From Sipunculus nudus (taxonomy: Eukaryota > Annelida > Sipuncula > Golfingiida > Sipunculidae): a DNA stretch of 64,000 bases. Positions 1 to 12,099 of this stretch are shown piece after piece (within the stretch, counting starts at the first letter, position 1; each line of letters opens with the position of its first letter). The stretch lies in assembly GCA_026874595.1 (NCBI GenBank), contig CM049321.1, forward strand, positions 47,361,797-47,425,796. The letters run 5' to 3'. Position numbers and translations under genes: made by a program. The notes under the pieces are model-generated. The model was not told the origin of the DNA and did no database searches. It saw only the letters and a program-made list of their open reading frames with translations.

Positions 1-125
1 AACCAAAACAAGCAGCATGTGTACGGTGATATCCACGTTTTCTGGCCATTTTTTTTTTTTTTATAAAATCCCCAAGGGATTACCTTTCGTTAATAAAGGT
101 CAGATAGGTGATTGGGCCCCTTTAA
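1..125 (+). mobile_element. TTAA-flanked MITE family, right-end fragment at window edge
   Basis: The sequence up to GGTCAGATAGGTGATTGGGC and a terminal TTAA (122-125) matches the right end of the complete copy at 18827-19303, including the shared ttctggcc and ggattacctttcg segments. The element begins outside the window. Confidence 0.6.
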
Positions 126-2429
126 ATGAAGTTAAGTGAATCGAGCCCCAAAACGCTTTGCAAGGTTATTAAGCAAAACGTATATGTCATGCAGCAGCTA
201 CAGTGTATTGATTTATTTGCTAATTATGGGACAAATGCGATGGTCTGCTAGTATGTTACTTTTAAACCAATCAGGACTCATGTTTTCATACCAGCTGCCA
301 ATCAGAGTCCTCGCACAAATATTGACTTGACCTCTTAATGGCCCAGGCAGAATTATTCAATAAGAATTTGTGACGCAGCTGGCTCGGTGTCTCTTATACA
401 ACCTGGCGTTTCTACTCGGCGTATCTGGCAAAGTTACATAGTGTATGAAGGTCAAGAACACGTATGTTTTAATCCCTTGTGCGTGAATATTTGACCCGGA
501 TTAGAGACGGGGCGCTGATTTGGTGGTGTCAGTGCAACGTCATGGACCGTGCTGGGAATTGTATGACTTATATATATATATATATATATATATATTTGGT
601 TTATTTTAATCATTTTGAGCTGACAGTTGATGAAACACTGTCTTTAGTCAAGACCCCTTATAGCTTCCAACAGTTGAGGATTTATTTCTATATCAAGATT
701 TGGGTCATTTTTTTTGCGGGGCGAACTTTCCAGGTCATCCAGTGCTAGATCATCGATTACGTTTATTTATTTCATCTGCCAGTATTTGCGGCTGATCTGT
801 ATTATGGCTGATTTTCTAAAACTGACGTTAAGGCTTATTGAAGAAGCATTCTTTTGTTGCATAAAAATCAGCTGTGCCCATCCTGTGCATGTTTTTCATC
901 TTATTGAGTTCATATTCTCTAGTAAACAATGTATCTGGTATATTAATCATGACATTTTACCCTGAACACTATTTTTATAACCTGGTGTGTCAAAAGGATA
1001 AGTTGCTTCGGTAAATCACGTCGTCATTTTCAACGTCTATTTCGTCTTTTTTCAAGTGCGTTTGTAACTTTGTAACTGTCTGTTTGAGCTGATCCCGAAA
1101 TGGTGCTATGTGTATTAACAGCAGATTACTTGGGTCCGATGCACGGACATACAACACCCGTGCATTATTTGGCCCATTGAGCACCTTGAGCCGTAAGAGG
1201 TTGGATCAAGGGTTTGTTTCTTTGATCTAATGCGTTCCGTGACAGCTTCGTATGTTAAAAATCTTTACACAACTAGATTTATCTTCTTTAATTTTTAAAG
1301 TTGACAAATATGCACCGTGTTAATTAACTAATATTTTTACATAAACTTAATTCCCAATAACATAAATTCAATAATCGATCCCTTATTACCGCTCGGCTCT
1401 CCCATTGATTATGTTGATTTGTTGATTTTCCAAAACTGACCTTTGACTAAAGTGATAATTATGGGTGATAGCTCTGCACCTGACATTTATTTTTTTTACC
1501 TTGATCTAATTTTCAAACTACACGGCCGATTCCTTTTTATTTGCTCACTTAAGGGTAACAGACCGGATGAGTGTTTCACTCGCGATTACCTTACCTTAAA
1601 TTTGGTCAACATAATACAAATAAATATAATGGTCAGCTTTAAAAATCATCCGTTATTGCGATCAAGTACAAAACGTGGCAAAAAATCAGATATATAATTT
1701 TCTCGCAAACTGTTTGTACTTCATGCCCACTATGAACCCCTCTTATATTGGACTCGGATGTTGATATAGATACAATCTCAAACAGACAGGCTTGATTAAT
1801 ACTAAAAGATTCGTTTTCATAACTATTCCATTCAAATACATACGTGGCCAACAAGAGGTGCCAAAATGAATTTCGTCTTTTTATAAAGTATGCCTTATCA
1901 GGCAGAAAGTTTCATATATTTAACTTAAGACCGTTGTTGGTCTTTGAAAAGTAAAAATAGCTCAATAAAGACCACTCACATTTGCGATTTGGGACTCTGG
2001 GGTATGGAGTATGCCCCCTATTTTATGCATAATAAACTTATCTGTGCGTTCTGCAGCACATTTTCCATGAAACCAGGCGTGCCCATAGTTAAATCCCCAA
2101 CTTTTTACTCTCACACTTTCTGGGAGGGGAGCCATAGAAAAAGGCATTTTTTGCATTTGAAGAATTTATTAGGAATATATAACGTTTAGGTAAGGCTAGA
2201 AATAGAGGAAAACAGACATGTAGGAATTGAAAAGGAACATGAATTTATTGAATAAGTGCCGAAAGCCGATAAAGAAACTTTATTGCTAAGATTACGAGAG
2301 ATATTTGATAGAAAATTGGGACGCCAGCAGTGTCACTAGAATGGATTTGGTATAGCCAAGCTAGTTAACTTGTGTTTTGAAAAAAAATAGAAGAAAATTT
2401 CTTTTTAAGGGAAGGGAATATCAATAACA
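126..2429. other. Intergenic DNA, no gene seen
   Basis: AT-rich sequence with only short ORFs lacking family similarity or splice context. A TA microsatellite lies at 569-595. Nothing else stood out. Confidence 0.5.
569..595. repeat. (TA)n microsatellite
   Basis: A run of about 13 uninterrupted TA units. Confidence 0.95.
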
Positions 2430-2590
2430 TTTTCATTATTATTATTAGTAGTAGTAGTAGTAGTAGTTGTAGTAGTAGTAGTAGTTGCAGTAGAAGTAGC
2501 AGAAGTAGAAGAAGTAGCAGTGGTAGTAGTAGTAGTAGTTGCAGTAGTAGTAGTAGTAGCAACAACAGCAGTTGCCGCAATAGTATAGCA
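2430..2590. repeat. (AGT)n trinucleotide repeat, imperfect
   Basis: About 160 bases of att/agt/agc triplets, mainly TAGTAGTAG with AAG, TTG and CAG variants. Translation gives poly-leucine or poly-threonine ORFs on the minus strand, which are artefacts of the repeat. Confidence 0.95.
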
Positions 2591-5365
2591 GTAGTTATAG
2601 TTCACGTTTGTGTATTATGTCAACTAACTTACCGCCATCTCGTGAGAGCTTCAAGAACTAGTGAACCATAACAAATTTTAGCTCGAAAGCTGATGAACTT
2701 TGAATATTCAGATACTTATGATGTTAATTGTAACCTTAGAGGAACAGACTCGCCATGCCAGTAATGTCATGATCGTTACATGGCCATGAAGGGAGACTTA
2801 TTTTAGTGTCTTCAATAGGATATGGAGCGTCCCCTCAGTCTGAGCTATATGTACTTCAGCTTCAAATTTGAGCTGCAAGTCGTGTTTCGCTTTTTAGCTT
2901 TAAATTGGTTTACACAACACATACACAGTATAAACACACGGAAACTCGCACGCCCATGCGGTCACCAATATATGTACATGTACACACATGTACATGCACA
3001 TATATACATTTATAGATTTCTATACATATTTAAAACTCACAATATTTCCTTTGGTATTATCTCATTACCAACAATAATAATAAGTTTTATTATATGGCAT
3101 ATCATAACTTGACACATATATGATATAAACATGGAAAAATGGAGCACCATGGTATATTATATTCATTAATAAGACATGGACGCTTTTACTGCATAATATG
3201 ATCTTATAAACACGTTACGTCCTTGATATAGAGAAATGACCTCGGCGATTCCTTATTATGTCTCAACGACTTGTTAAATTTTATTTCTGGATTATTCTTA
3301 AAGCCTTTTGATAGTGTCCAAAATCGATTAATTAGTGGCTTCAAGAAAAAGGTCATCTTTCTTGTATATGTTTACCTTACCTTCTGCCATTAAATGCACA
3401 GTAAAAAAACTGGTCATGATCTTATTTGCTCAGGGCCGTTACAACTGGGAGACTGGAAGAATCATAAAGTGAAAAAAATACGAATTTTTACCCAGTATCA
3501 CCACTCATAGTCTACCTATTTGTATACTCCATTTCAAAAGCCCTGTCAACCTGTTTTTTGGGGTTTTTTTGTGATTATCTTTAAGGAAAGACTTGCACTA
3601 ATGACAGAAAAGGGAAAATACGTATTATTTTGAATAAGAGCTGCTCATAAATCGTAGAAAAAAAAACTAAAAAACCGTTACTACTAAATACAGACAATAG
3701 CCTTATTTCCAGCACAGAAAACTAAATGCTTACCTTTCAGAATATTAAATGAATCTGTTGAATAATGAATATGAATATATTTAAATTTGAATTTTGATTC
3801 TACTGATATAATCCATGTTGGTTAGCAAGGCCAACATTGTAAATACAGCTATCTAACTAAATAATAATAACTATAAATATCAGGATAAATATAAATTTGG
3901 AACGAAATAAGAAATAAATGATCATTAATTTATAAATGTTATAATAATGTAATATAAGCAAGGCTAACACTGCCAGTACAACTATGCACTAAAAGACGGC
4001 CGTTACATATAATAATTTCAAATATAAATATGAATATGAATATATAAGTCTGAATATCAATATTAACCTGAACATTCATATCCAAATAAATATGAAACAA
4101 TAAACATATTAATATTAATATTGATAAAAAAATAACCTTATATAATATAACATAATGATACATATTTTAAAAAAATATGAAAAGAGAGAAGAGAGAATAA
4201 ACATTTTAAATCCAAAATATAACATAGTCATTTTATACCAAAGCCTAACACCATTGCTACGGATTTATGTGCTTATATTTATCTACAAACTGTTAGTAAA
4301 TAGAGAAATATAGCGAACGGAAACTAGATATATCAGCAGGAGCTGTTAAAAGCTTTCAACAGAGGAGCAGTTTTTATTTGTAGTAACAGTGACAATTACG
4401 AACTATCTGCTCAAATGGATGTTCAAGAGATATTTTCAACATCCGGGTTAAATTGTTACGGAAAATAGCAGCCCCCATGAGGGGTTTCGAGAAACTGGAA
4501 GAAATGAACTTGTCAGGGTTTCATAAGACCAGAATTAATCCACGGAGAGAGTTAGGTGGCAAGCTAAGGTATGCATTTCGGCAAAGTTTAAAGTGGAATT
4601 ACACCTCCTTTGAACCACGCCCAAATCCTCAAATTAAAGTAGCATTATATGGCAGATAACTGAAGGAATCCCTTAAACATTGGTATTAAATTACCATATT
4701 ATTGATGGGTGCGCTTCTTAAATCTTATATCAATTTAAGAAAGCCACTTTCCATGAAGATTTTCTTTTTTCACTCTGTTTCCCGGTCGACTGCAAAATAT
4801 AGCCTCTTCATCAAGCTCCCCGCTGGGGGCTTGGGTTGCGGAGCGCCACCGTGTGTCTGTGTAAGAGACTACTACAAAATATAATACTATTAAGGAAGTT
4901 GGTCCACTTTTGTCTACGATGTTCTCTGAAACCGCGTTGCATTTGACATTGTGCAATATTTCATTTTAAAGGTTATTGTTCAAGCAGTGAACTCGCTAAT
5001 ATGAGAATAAAATATTTTTAATGTAAACATCAGGTTGAGTATATTTAACGTGTTTATTCAATTGCATGGAGGTTATTGTCGAAAACAGCCCAACTGCCTT
5101 CGGCAAAGACCGGAATGCCTGCATCGTCGCTTTGTGATCTGGTTATTCACAACCTAGGTGTGTGACTCAATCAAGTTACAGCGAAGGATTAAGGACTAAT
5201 GAGCATATGAATAACCCCTGCTGTCAGTGACGGATCAAAGCATTATTCGCCTGATATTTTGCTCAGTCACTGACCCACTTGCTTGGAGCGTAAATGTGAT
5301 AAACATGTGACTCTTGATCCCTTATCAATCATTTCTTTTGTTAGCATGCACTAATGGTTAATCTC

Positions 5366-5368
<3 letters not shown>
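2591..5368. other. AT-rich intergenic DNA
   Basis: Very AT-rich, with many TATAAATA-like tracts at 3750-4200. Two diverged copies of a 40-base segment containing agcaaggc.aacac lie near 3829 and 3955. A short dispersed repeat lies at 4462-4532. No credible gene was seen. Confidence 0.4.
4462..4532 (-). repeat. Dispersed repeat C, copy 1
   Basis: The reverse complement of this segment matches 9705-9785, sharing AGTTTCTCGAAACC, then GGGGCTGCCATTTT-like sequence, and a CTTATCAAACC-like end. It is probably part of a short non-autonomous element. Confidence 0.55.

Positions 5369-5439
<71 letters not shown>
5369..5439. repeat. (TA)n microsatellite
   Basis: About 70 bases of TA units with one TTTA interruption. 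Confidence 0.95.
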
Positions 5440-5441
<2 letters not shown>

Positions 5442-5940
5442 TAGTTTGCACTTAATCTCTATCACTTTATAAAGATTTTGTCATTTTGAACAGGACTCTG
5501 CCACGTAGGCCTCCATCACGTTTTCATCAATTGAACTGTATTTCCACACTTTTAGCGGTTTTCAACTTTTTATACATCTTATATAGTCCGTACAAAACAC
5601 ATTATTCCTTAACTTCCTCAGCTTAAATAAATAATTTGGTCACTATAAAACACATTATTTAGAATGTTCTCTCTTTTACCTCTACCGTCATATTACCGCA
5701 TACTGTCAGGAGGATGGGTCGGACCACAGAACTAACGAGGTATATACAAATTCCAGTTTCGTCCTTTAGGAACAGCTTCCTTACCTCAAACATACACTAA
5801 ATTCATCTTTCTTATCTTCTTTACATCAATCTTACCTTTATGTACAACTTACAATAATAATATACGTAACCAGTCAAAGATCTTCGAAAATCTGAATGCC
5901 CCCGCTTCCTGCTCCGTTTCGCAGACGTAAGCATTATAAC

Positions 5941-6158
5941 CAGGGGCGGATTCAGGGATTTAGTAAAAGAAGGGGTCTAACCAAGGAGGACTAATGACAA
6001 ATTAAAAAAAAAAAGGTACCTTGGATGGGAAAAGGGGGAGGGTCCAAGCAGCAAAAATTGGCCTGAAACCCTTTAGAAAAGGTTGGGGTGGCTGAAAAAA
6101 AAGGGGGGTTTCGGAACTCCTGGACCCCCCCCCCCCCCCCCCCAAGGACCCCCTTCTG
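5941..6158 (-). mobile_element. CAG...CTG MITE (family A), copy 1
   Basis: It starts CAGGGGCGGATTCAGGGA and ends GACCCCCTTCTG. The flanks ATAAC (5936-5940) and ATAAT (6159-6163) look like a 5-bp target duplication with one mismatch. The interior holds the family segments CAAGGAGGAC and a long C run. It is inverted relative to the copies at 18585 and 22580. Length, ends and duplication size suggest a non-autonomous hAT-like element; the class is inferred. Confidence 0.7.
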
Positions 6159-6496
6159 ATAATTGACCAGGTCTTTAAGCTAAACATATACCGATGTAGA
6201 ATTTCCGGGTTTATCAATTGGTACTTCTTTAGAATTCAAGCCAATCCGGTGTCACTGGAGACGTCTGGTGGTGAGTTTTAAAAACACTCCTTTCTTGCAG
6301 TCGATTCTTCACTTGGGCCCCAGTTTGAAACTGAAACAAGAAATGGTGATTGAAATTTGAGATAACTTGTCCTATATACATTATTAAAATCATAATGAGA
6401 AGCACTAAGCTATAACTTTGAGTTATATAGTTGTATAGTATAGAGTTATATATATTATAGTTATAAAGATGTATAGTTGTATAAGTTTTTTTTCTG

Positions 6497-6540
6497 TCAG
6501 TCTGTATCTGTCTGTCTGTCTCTCTATCTGTCTCTGTCTG

Positions 6541-6585
<45 letters not shown>
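6497..6585. repeat. (CT)n / (CTGT)n microsatellite
   Basis: CTGTCTGTCT passes into a pure CT run of about 40 bases. The Arg-Glu and Leu-Ser ORFs here are artefacts. Confidence 0.95.
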
Positions 6586-6586
<1 letters not shown>

Positions 6587-6964
6587 ATCCTATCTGTAAA
6601 CACACAATATTTCCCGGAATGTTACTCATGTTAGTTATAATAATTAATCATAATATTGAGGTATTTTAGAAGAGTGTTATCGTGATTGTCTGAACCTACA
6701 GAACCGTCACATGTTTTGGACGCCTTGACGGTGTATCGTTTACGAGATATATTGTTCCTGTTTAACCATAAGAATATAATACAGATTTTTAATATCCTTG
6801 TGTTTTGTCTGAAAACATTCCTCGGGTATTCATGTTAACACATGACGTCACACTTAGACTTAAAAATCTAAAATACAGATTTGCTTATTAACCCTACTAA
6901 CTCTAGTAAATACATGTATTTGAAATTTCAATTACACTGAACCATACACTGCATGCGACTATCC

Positions 6965-7010
6965 GGGGGGGGGGGGGCGGTCCTGCAGGGGGCGACACCC
7001 CCCCCCCCCC
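6965..7010. repeat. Facing poly-G and poly-C runs
   Basis: A 13-base G run is followed about 20 bases later by a 13-base C run. The two could pair as a hairpin, and the G run could join a quadruplex. Run lengths may be unreliable in the assembly. Confidence 0.8.
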
Positions 7011-7393
7011 TTCCCCCACCCGACTTTGCTTATAATAATGAAGCTAAAATTAATAGAGGCTCGAAAAAATATATCATAAAAATCATTAAAAAAAAAACTT
7101 GAAAATATCAGTCAACTGTCACGACTGTGCACTTTCATCTGCAAAAATGTATATACAGAGATCTATACCGGGGACATTATTACTTAATCTGTCATGAGAT
7201 AACAAAGAAACTCGAGGTAATAAATCATGGATTCCAAACTAATAATTAATGAGTTAATTGTAATGATTAACTCTTTTGTGTCCTTTCCCAAATGTCATCA
7301 ATGCTTTGGCAATTGTTCTCTTGTTTTGTGTAATAACGTTATAGGAATATTGAAATTCTGTTATTTTTAATTTCCATATATAATTAAGTATAT

Positions 7394-7530
7394 TAGGGCC
7401 CTGCGCGGGGCGGGATTTAGCGCGGGCTCCCGCTCAGAATAATGTGCGGGGCGGGGCGGGCCAGATTCTAGAATATGCGGGGCAGGCAGAAATAAAGTAT
7501 GTGCCGGGAGGGGCGGGCTGCGGGTTGATA
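7394..7530. repeat. GCGGGGCGGG-rich dispersed repeat fragment
   Basis: An abruptly GC-rich patch opens with AGGGCCCTGCGCGGGGCGGG and repeats GCGGGGCGGGGCGGGCC and GGGAGGGGCGGGC in very AT-rich DNA. Such CAGGGCC-GCGGG ends resemble the termini of some hAT-type elements. No matching opposite end was found, so it is called a fragment. Confidence 0.4.
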
Positions 7531-7812
7531 AGTTATTCTTAAATTTCAGTAAACATAAATAAAACTTTGTAAATTGTAAATCTTATATAAAATGTTTTAA
7601 GCAAATGTACAAATTTTACCGAAAAAAAGGTTAATGTGAACAAATTTTAATTTATTTCTTTTAGAGTTTACAATGTTAACTCTGACTGATTGTTGTAACA
7701 AACACTGTACATGTGCACATATTTCTTTTCTAGCTATAAAGTCGCTCAGTTATACAAAATAGATGGTGCATCATTAAATGAAATCTAAATTTAATACAAT
7801 TGCCCTTTTCAG

Positions 7813-8041
7813 TGGCAGCTGGTCTAGTCCAGAACTGAATGCTGATGTTCCTCACATACAACTGATTGCAAAGCAGGTATTCCTGCAACACCCTAAACCC
7901 CATCACCGGTACCTCACCAAACATCTCCACCTCGACTATCGCACGAACGAACGCAAAAGTAGATTCGGTGCTCAAGCTAATCACGTTGACTTCAGGAAGC
8001 CGAGGCCCGCATTATCTTCCTCACCAACGAGGAAAGATTAG
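7813..8041 (+). CDS. Unidentified exon-like ORF ending in a stop
   Basis: A pyrimidine-rich acceptor (gcccttttcag) precedes an open stretch that ends at TAG 8039-8041, about 76 residues. It starts SGSWSSPELNADVPHIQ and later has HHRYLTKHLHLDYRTNERK and RFGAQANHVDFRKPRP. The composition is hydrophilic and basic, like a real carboxy terminus, and the GC content is above its surroundings. The minus strand is also open over 7730-7984, so strand is not certain. I recognise no family. It could be the last exon of a gene upstream of Cav-beta, or a transposon remnant. Confidence 0.35.
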
Positions 8042-8111
8042 TTAAAATTTAGCCTCCAGGAATAAGCCTGTACATAAAAATGAAATTAAGTTTTTACAAT
8101 ATATATTTGAA

Positions 8112-8300
8112 GTTGCCACACCAAGTCAAGCGCAAATGTATCCGAGACGCCTTCCCAGGTTAGCCTCAGAACACCCGATACCGAAGTCAAGACGAGAAGT
8201 CGGACGTTCCAGCAGAGCAACAGCACCACGCCCACTCATCGATGAAAGCCTAGCTGGACATCCCAGCCACCAGCATGCAGACAGTTTGGCACTAGTCTAG
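8112..8300 (+). CDS. Second unidentified coding-like patch
   Basis: A GC-rich open frame from about 8112 to TAG 8298-8300 has an internal ATG at 8136. From the ATG it reads 54 residues beginning MYPRRLPRLASEHPIPKS, rich in arginine, proline, serine and histidine. It lies 70 bases after the preceding exon-like ORF in the same orientation. No family was recognised. Either it is another exon of the same unknown gene or part of a mobile-element ORF. Low certainty. Confidence 0.22.
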   Translation, partial: VATPSQAQMYPRRLPRLASEHPIPKSRREVGRSSRATAPRPLIDESLAGHPSHQHADSLALV

Positions 8301-9063
8301 AACCTTTTATAACGAATGTTGAAAAAGCGATCTTCTTTTCTTCTTAAGCAGCTATCGCACGAATAAGATACGAATATGCATTAATACACGAGATACTTGT
8401 TTATATTTATATATGTGACTCTATATTTTGCGCCGAAACACACGTCCCACGCAGGCTCCTGCATGTGTTACATCTGTTGATTTGGGATGATAATTGGCGC
8501 TCTGCCTCCAAAGTTTCTCTTACATGTTTATGGTTATGTCAGCAAGATGAATGACGTCATACTTGCTGTTTATATATCTGATTTCTCACCTGCGCCAGGG
8601 ACGCATGTTCAAGGTAAGGTGAGATTAATTTGTGTATAGCACAATTAATAAATTCTGCTCGTTTGTGCCAATTAACCGTAAGAGATGAAAACATGTAAAA
8701 ACAAATGGGCCAAGGTTATTATTACGTGTCTTGTTACAGTCTCAGTGTACATGTCATCATACTTACAATTATACAGCGTAAAGTAGGCACCTTGACCTTA
8801 TCTTCGAAACTTGTTTATGTACTTGGTATATGTGGGTGACAAAACCAAAATTCACCTTTTTGGTCGGAATTAGTATATAGCGTGATGTAAGTATATATTG
8901 CGTGGTTACGCGTTAGTAAGGGTCCTGCACTTGTGCCCTATTACCCCGGTTAAAGTCTTAACCACAAGGGTTCCGCCCTTACCACCCAGTGTGAATTAAT
9001 ATGTGCACTGGTCATGAATGGATGACAGTCAAATCAAGAATTTATGACATATATATGAATAAC

Positions 9064-9065
<2 letters not shown>

Positions 9066-9118
<53 letters not shown>
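9066..9118. repeat. (TA)n microsatellite
   Basis: About 26 uninterrupted TA units. Confidence 0.95.
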
Positions 9119-9119
<1 letters not shown>

Positions 9120-9221
9120 CCCCTTATGACTGCTTGGGTTCTTCTAAACTTATTTATTATACGTACGCGTGGATTTTACAAATATTTATCATAACTAATT
9201 TTTCATAACTTCCGTAGTATG

Positions 9222-9364
9222 CAGAGGTGGCGGAAACCGGAGAACCCGGAGAAAACCACCGGCATTGGACGAAAATCTATAATCCACTCTCATAACAATA
9301 ACGGGGATCGAACCGGGGTCGCTAGCGGAGAGAGCCGGTCTTTTGACTCAACTGTCCTGGCCCC
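9222..9364 (-). mobile_element. tRNA-derived SINE, minus strand
   Basis: On the minus strand a tRNA-like head with a perfect pol III B box, GGTTCGATCC (complement of 9305-9314), is followed by a body containing GGTGGTTTTCTCCGGGTTC and TCCGGTTTCCGCCACC. That body is a segment I recall as shared among SINEs of many invertebrates, but I could not search for it. No clear tail or target duplication was identified. Confidence 0.6.
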
Positions 9365-9403
9365 TGTATCCCCCCCCCCCCGAAAGTTACAAATATGAAA
9401 AGA

Positions 9404-9555
9404 ATTCTACATTCTAAGGAATGCAAGCCTCCGCTATCAAGTGGGGGTTTCCTGTTGTGGGATGCTCCCTAAACCGTATTTACATTCACTTATTTGTGAA
9501 TATTCCTTGATGACGTACCTGCATCCGGATCATGTGCTAGATCCGACCAACATCT
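9404..9555 (+). repeat. Dispersed repeat B, copy 1
   Basis: It shares TCTACATTCTAAGGAATGCA, then AGCCTC, a GTGGG segment, TTTGTGAATATTCCTTGATG and a GGATCATGT..AGATCC end with the copies at 30220 and 44781. Confidence 0.7.
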
Positions 9556-9704
9556 GATCGGTCCTTCATTGCCTGTAGACGATTTGGACGTGGTTAAAAA
9601 AACGTTATTCCGCTTTAAATTTTTGTTGAAACAATTCCCCTTGTCACCAAACTCTTAGCACATAGATTCTCGCCTAGTTACTGAGTTTTTTGTTGTTGTA
9701 TTCC

Positions 9705-9785
9705 CGCGCCCTTATCAAACCATGACAAGTTAATTTCTCTCAGTTTCTCGAAACCACTCATAGGGGCTGCCATTTTGTGTACAAA
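9705..9785 (+). repeat. Dispersed repeat C, copy 2
   Basis: It contains TCTCAGTTTCTCGAAACCAC and AGGGGCTGCCATTTTGTG, and matches 4462-4532 in the opposite orientation and 50976-51049 in the same orientation. Confidence 0.55.
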
Positions 9786-10379
9786 CAGACACATGGATGT
9801 CACAGGTGGTCGGAATTATGGGTATACGTAAGGTATACTGAATGTATTTTTGCATTATAAGAGGAAAGTATAGTTAGCTAAGTGTTGTGTCCCTACATAG
9901 CTGACCCTTTAATACAGGATCAGCAGGTGAGGTATACACCGAGCCTGGATGACTCGAGGATAACCGTTGCTCCCCCCCCCCCCCGCCCGTCACGTAGTCC
10001 TAAACCACAATGGAATTTGTAGATGTACACAGTATTTAGTTAAGCAAGCATTAAAAATTGAGGCTATTGCTTTTACCAAGAGAATTAAAATAAAAATTGT
10101 TTGCTCATGTCAAATAACCATATATAGTAATGATTGCCAGGTCTCTCATGGGACAAGCTCGGTATGCATTTCCATCCCTTAAAATTCTGGAAGCAGTCAT
10201 TTTCCTACTTTCAAATCTGTGGCAGCTACGCTATCACAGAGCTTGATTCAGCGAGCCGTCCTGTCGTCTATTTCATGAATTTCATGAACAAGGCAATTGA
10301 ATAAATCAAATGACTCACGTACAATTATCAACGCGGCTGCCGAAGCTTATAGGCCAAAATCTTAATATTTAACCCATGA

Positions 10380-10440
10380 CCGTTTCGAGAAGACAGGAGA
10401 AAAAAAAACTGTCAGAGTTCGATAAGGGTGCGAACATGCG
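10380..10440 (-). repeat. Dispersed repeat C, copy 3 (diverged)
   Basis: GTTTCGAGAAGACAGGAGAA and GTTCGATAAGGGTGCG align with the complement of copy 2. It is more diverged than the other copies. Confidence 0.4.
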
Positions 10441-11160
10441 TAACAAAAGCACTGAGAGGACAGTGTCTGCGGAGAGATTTAGTTTGACAATAGGAAACGT
10501 GTATCGGCTAATTTTAGATCGGAATAATGATTGTTGGATCAAGCCCAAATCCGCTAATTACAGTAGGATACTTTTCTTTTAATATTTTGAAATTCCTTCT
10601 GAATGGAGAGTGAGTGATTAAAATACATTATGTTACATTATCAGGGCTATAGCAACAGCCCATGTAATATAAGAGTCAGCTTAGCAAAGATAACAATAAT
10701 AACAGGTGAAGGTTCAAACAGAGGACACGTCGTGGTTGACATTTTAACAGACAAGATCAAAGACGTCAATAATCCACCCAAGACGCCCCTGTCATATTGT
10801 GACGTCAGCAGCCTGTGTGATGGCCTAAATATAATGCATATAGGTTAATTTAATATAGATGCAATGAGATAATATACAAATCTTTAAGTACTGCATGGGC
10901 TGTATCTGTGCATACCGTCCATGTTTGTGTATACGATGATGACAGGGGTACAAACTGGGTGTGTGTGTGTGGGGGGGGGGGGGACGCGCTCAACAGCCTG
11001 GCACAGGTAAACAGATTTGCCGGGGGTGCTTTTGTACTAAAGTACATACTTTATACAAAACACCCGGTCACGTGCAGAAGTTGGCCATAAAACCTATCGA
11101 GACCCGAAATCATACGCTGCTTTTCGGTATTTAGTGTGTCTTATTCTATTTCCTGGGCGC

Positions 11161-11184
11161 GGGGGGGGGGGGGGGGGGGGGGGG
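11161..11184. repeat. Poly-G run
   Basis: A run of about 24 G with quadruplex potential. A second G run lies at about 10972-10983. Confidence 0.9.
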
Positions 11185-11296
11185 TCGGTCGGATGTCACT
11201 GCTTATTCACAATAAGTAAACTTGGAATGACTATAATTATAAAAAATGTGCCTTATATTTTGCCATGTTGCACGACAGTCCATGAGTACTCTCAAA

Positions 11297-11538
11297 AAGG
11301 TGTGGCTCTCGGGCAATTTTTTTCAGAAATCAGTGCGGGCGGGGAATATTTGATATTTGACCATTTTTGTATGTTTTGATAAAAATTTCATATGATCAGG
11401 TAAACAGGTAAAAGCACCACATAACAAAGGAAATCTTATCAAAATTGAATTATTTTATCTTCTTGAAATATGAATATCAAAATAATTTTTCATGCGGGGT
11501 TTAAAATTGACGAGGGCGGTGCCTGAAAACCATACCTT
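11297..11538. mobile_element. MITE family D, copy 1
   Basis: About 240 bases bounded by inverted ends: left AAGGTGTGGCTCTCGGGCA, and the right end in complement AAGGTATGGTTTTCAGGCAC. The interior (ATGTTTTGATAAAAAT, GTAAAAGCACCACATA, GGGCGGTGCCTGA) matches the copy at 20060-20332. No transposase is encoded. Confidence 0.7.
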
Positions 11539-12099
11539 CAATTGTTTGGCCTTACAGCATATAAATATTATATATACTATAAAATTAGGTAGAATAGTAT
11601 GTTTACATTACATTTTCTTATTATCAAAACGTAACATATTGTAATCAGGTATCAATATCAGTCTTTGTATAAGTAAAAGTATTAGCGTTAGTATTAGTAT
11701 AAGTACGAGTATTAGTATTTGTACAAGTACAAGTAGTTGTAGTTATTTTTGTTTATCTGACAAGGATGATTTGTAAGAACAAAACGTTTATTTTTCTTGT
11801 TTACAAAGGGAATTCACATACCATTTGCCGATTTAACGCGCTCCATTGCCAGGTTTATATAAATAGATAAACAATTTTTTATGACCTAGTAACCAGGTAT
11901 AGTATTATTGTTAGGTTTATTAAACTGGTGGCCCTTAATCTGTAGTTTTGACTGATATTTCATGCCGATATCTGCATTTAAGTGAACATAGACTAAAATA
12001 CACAAATTGTGTTTCACAGCCTGAAATTGGGTCCGGAGTTTAATTTAATTTAATTAATATTATAACGTATATATATTGCTTATATTTTGGTGTGTAAAT

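Noticed and set aside
2365-2605. Poly-leucine and poly-threonine ORFs
   Set aside because: Translation of the AGT trinucleotide repeat.
6229-6669. Arg-Glu and Leu-Ser rich ORFs
   Set aside because: Translation of the CT/CTGT microsatellite.
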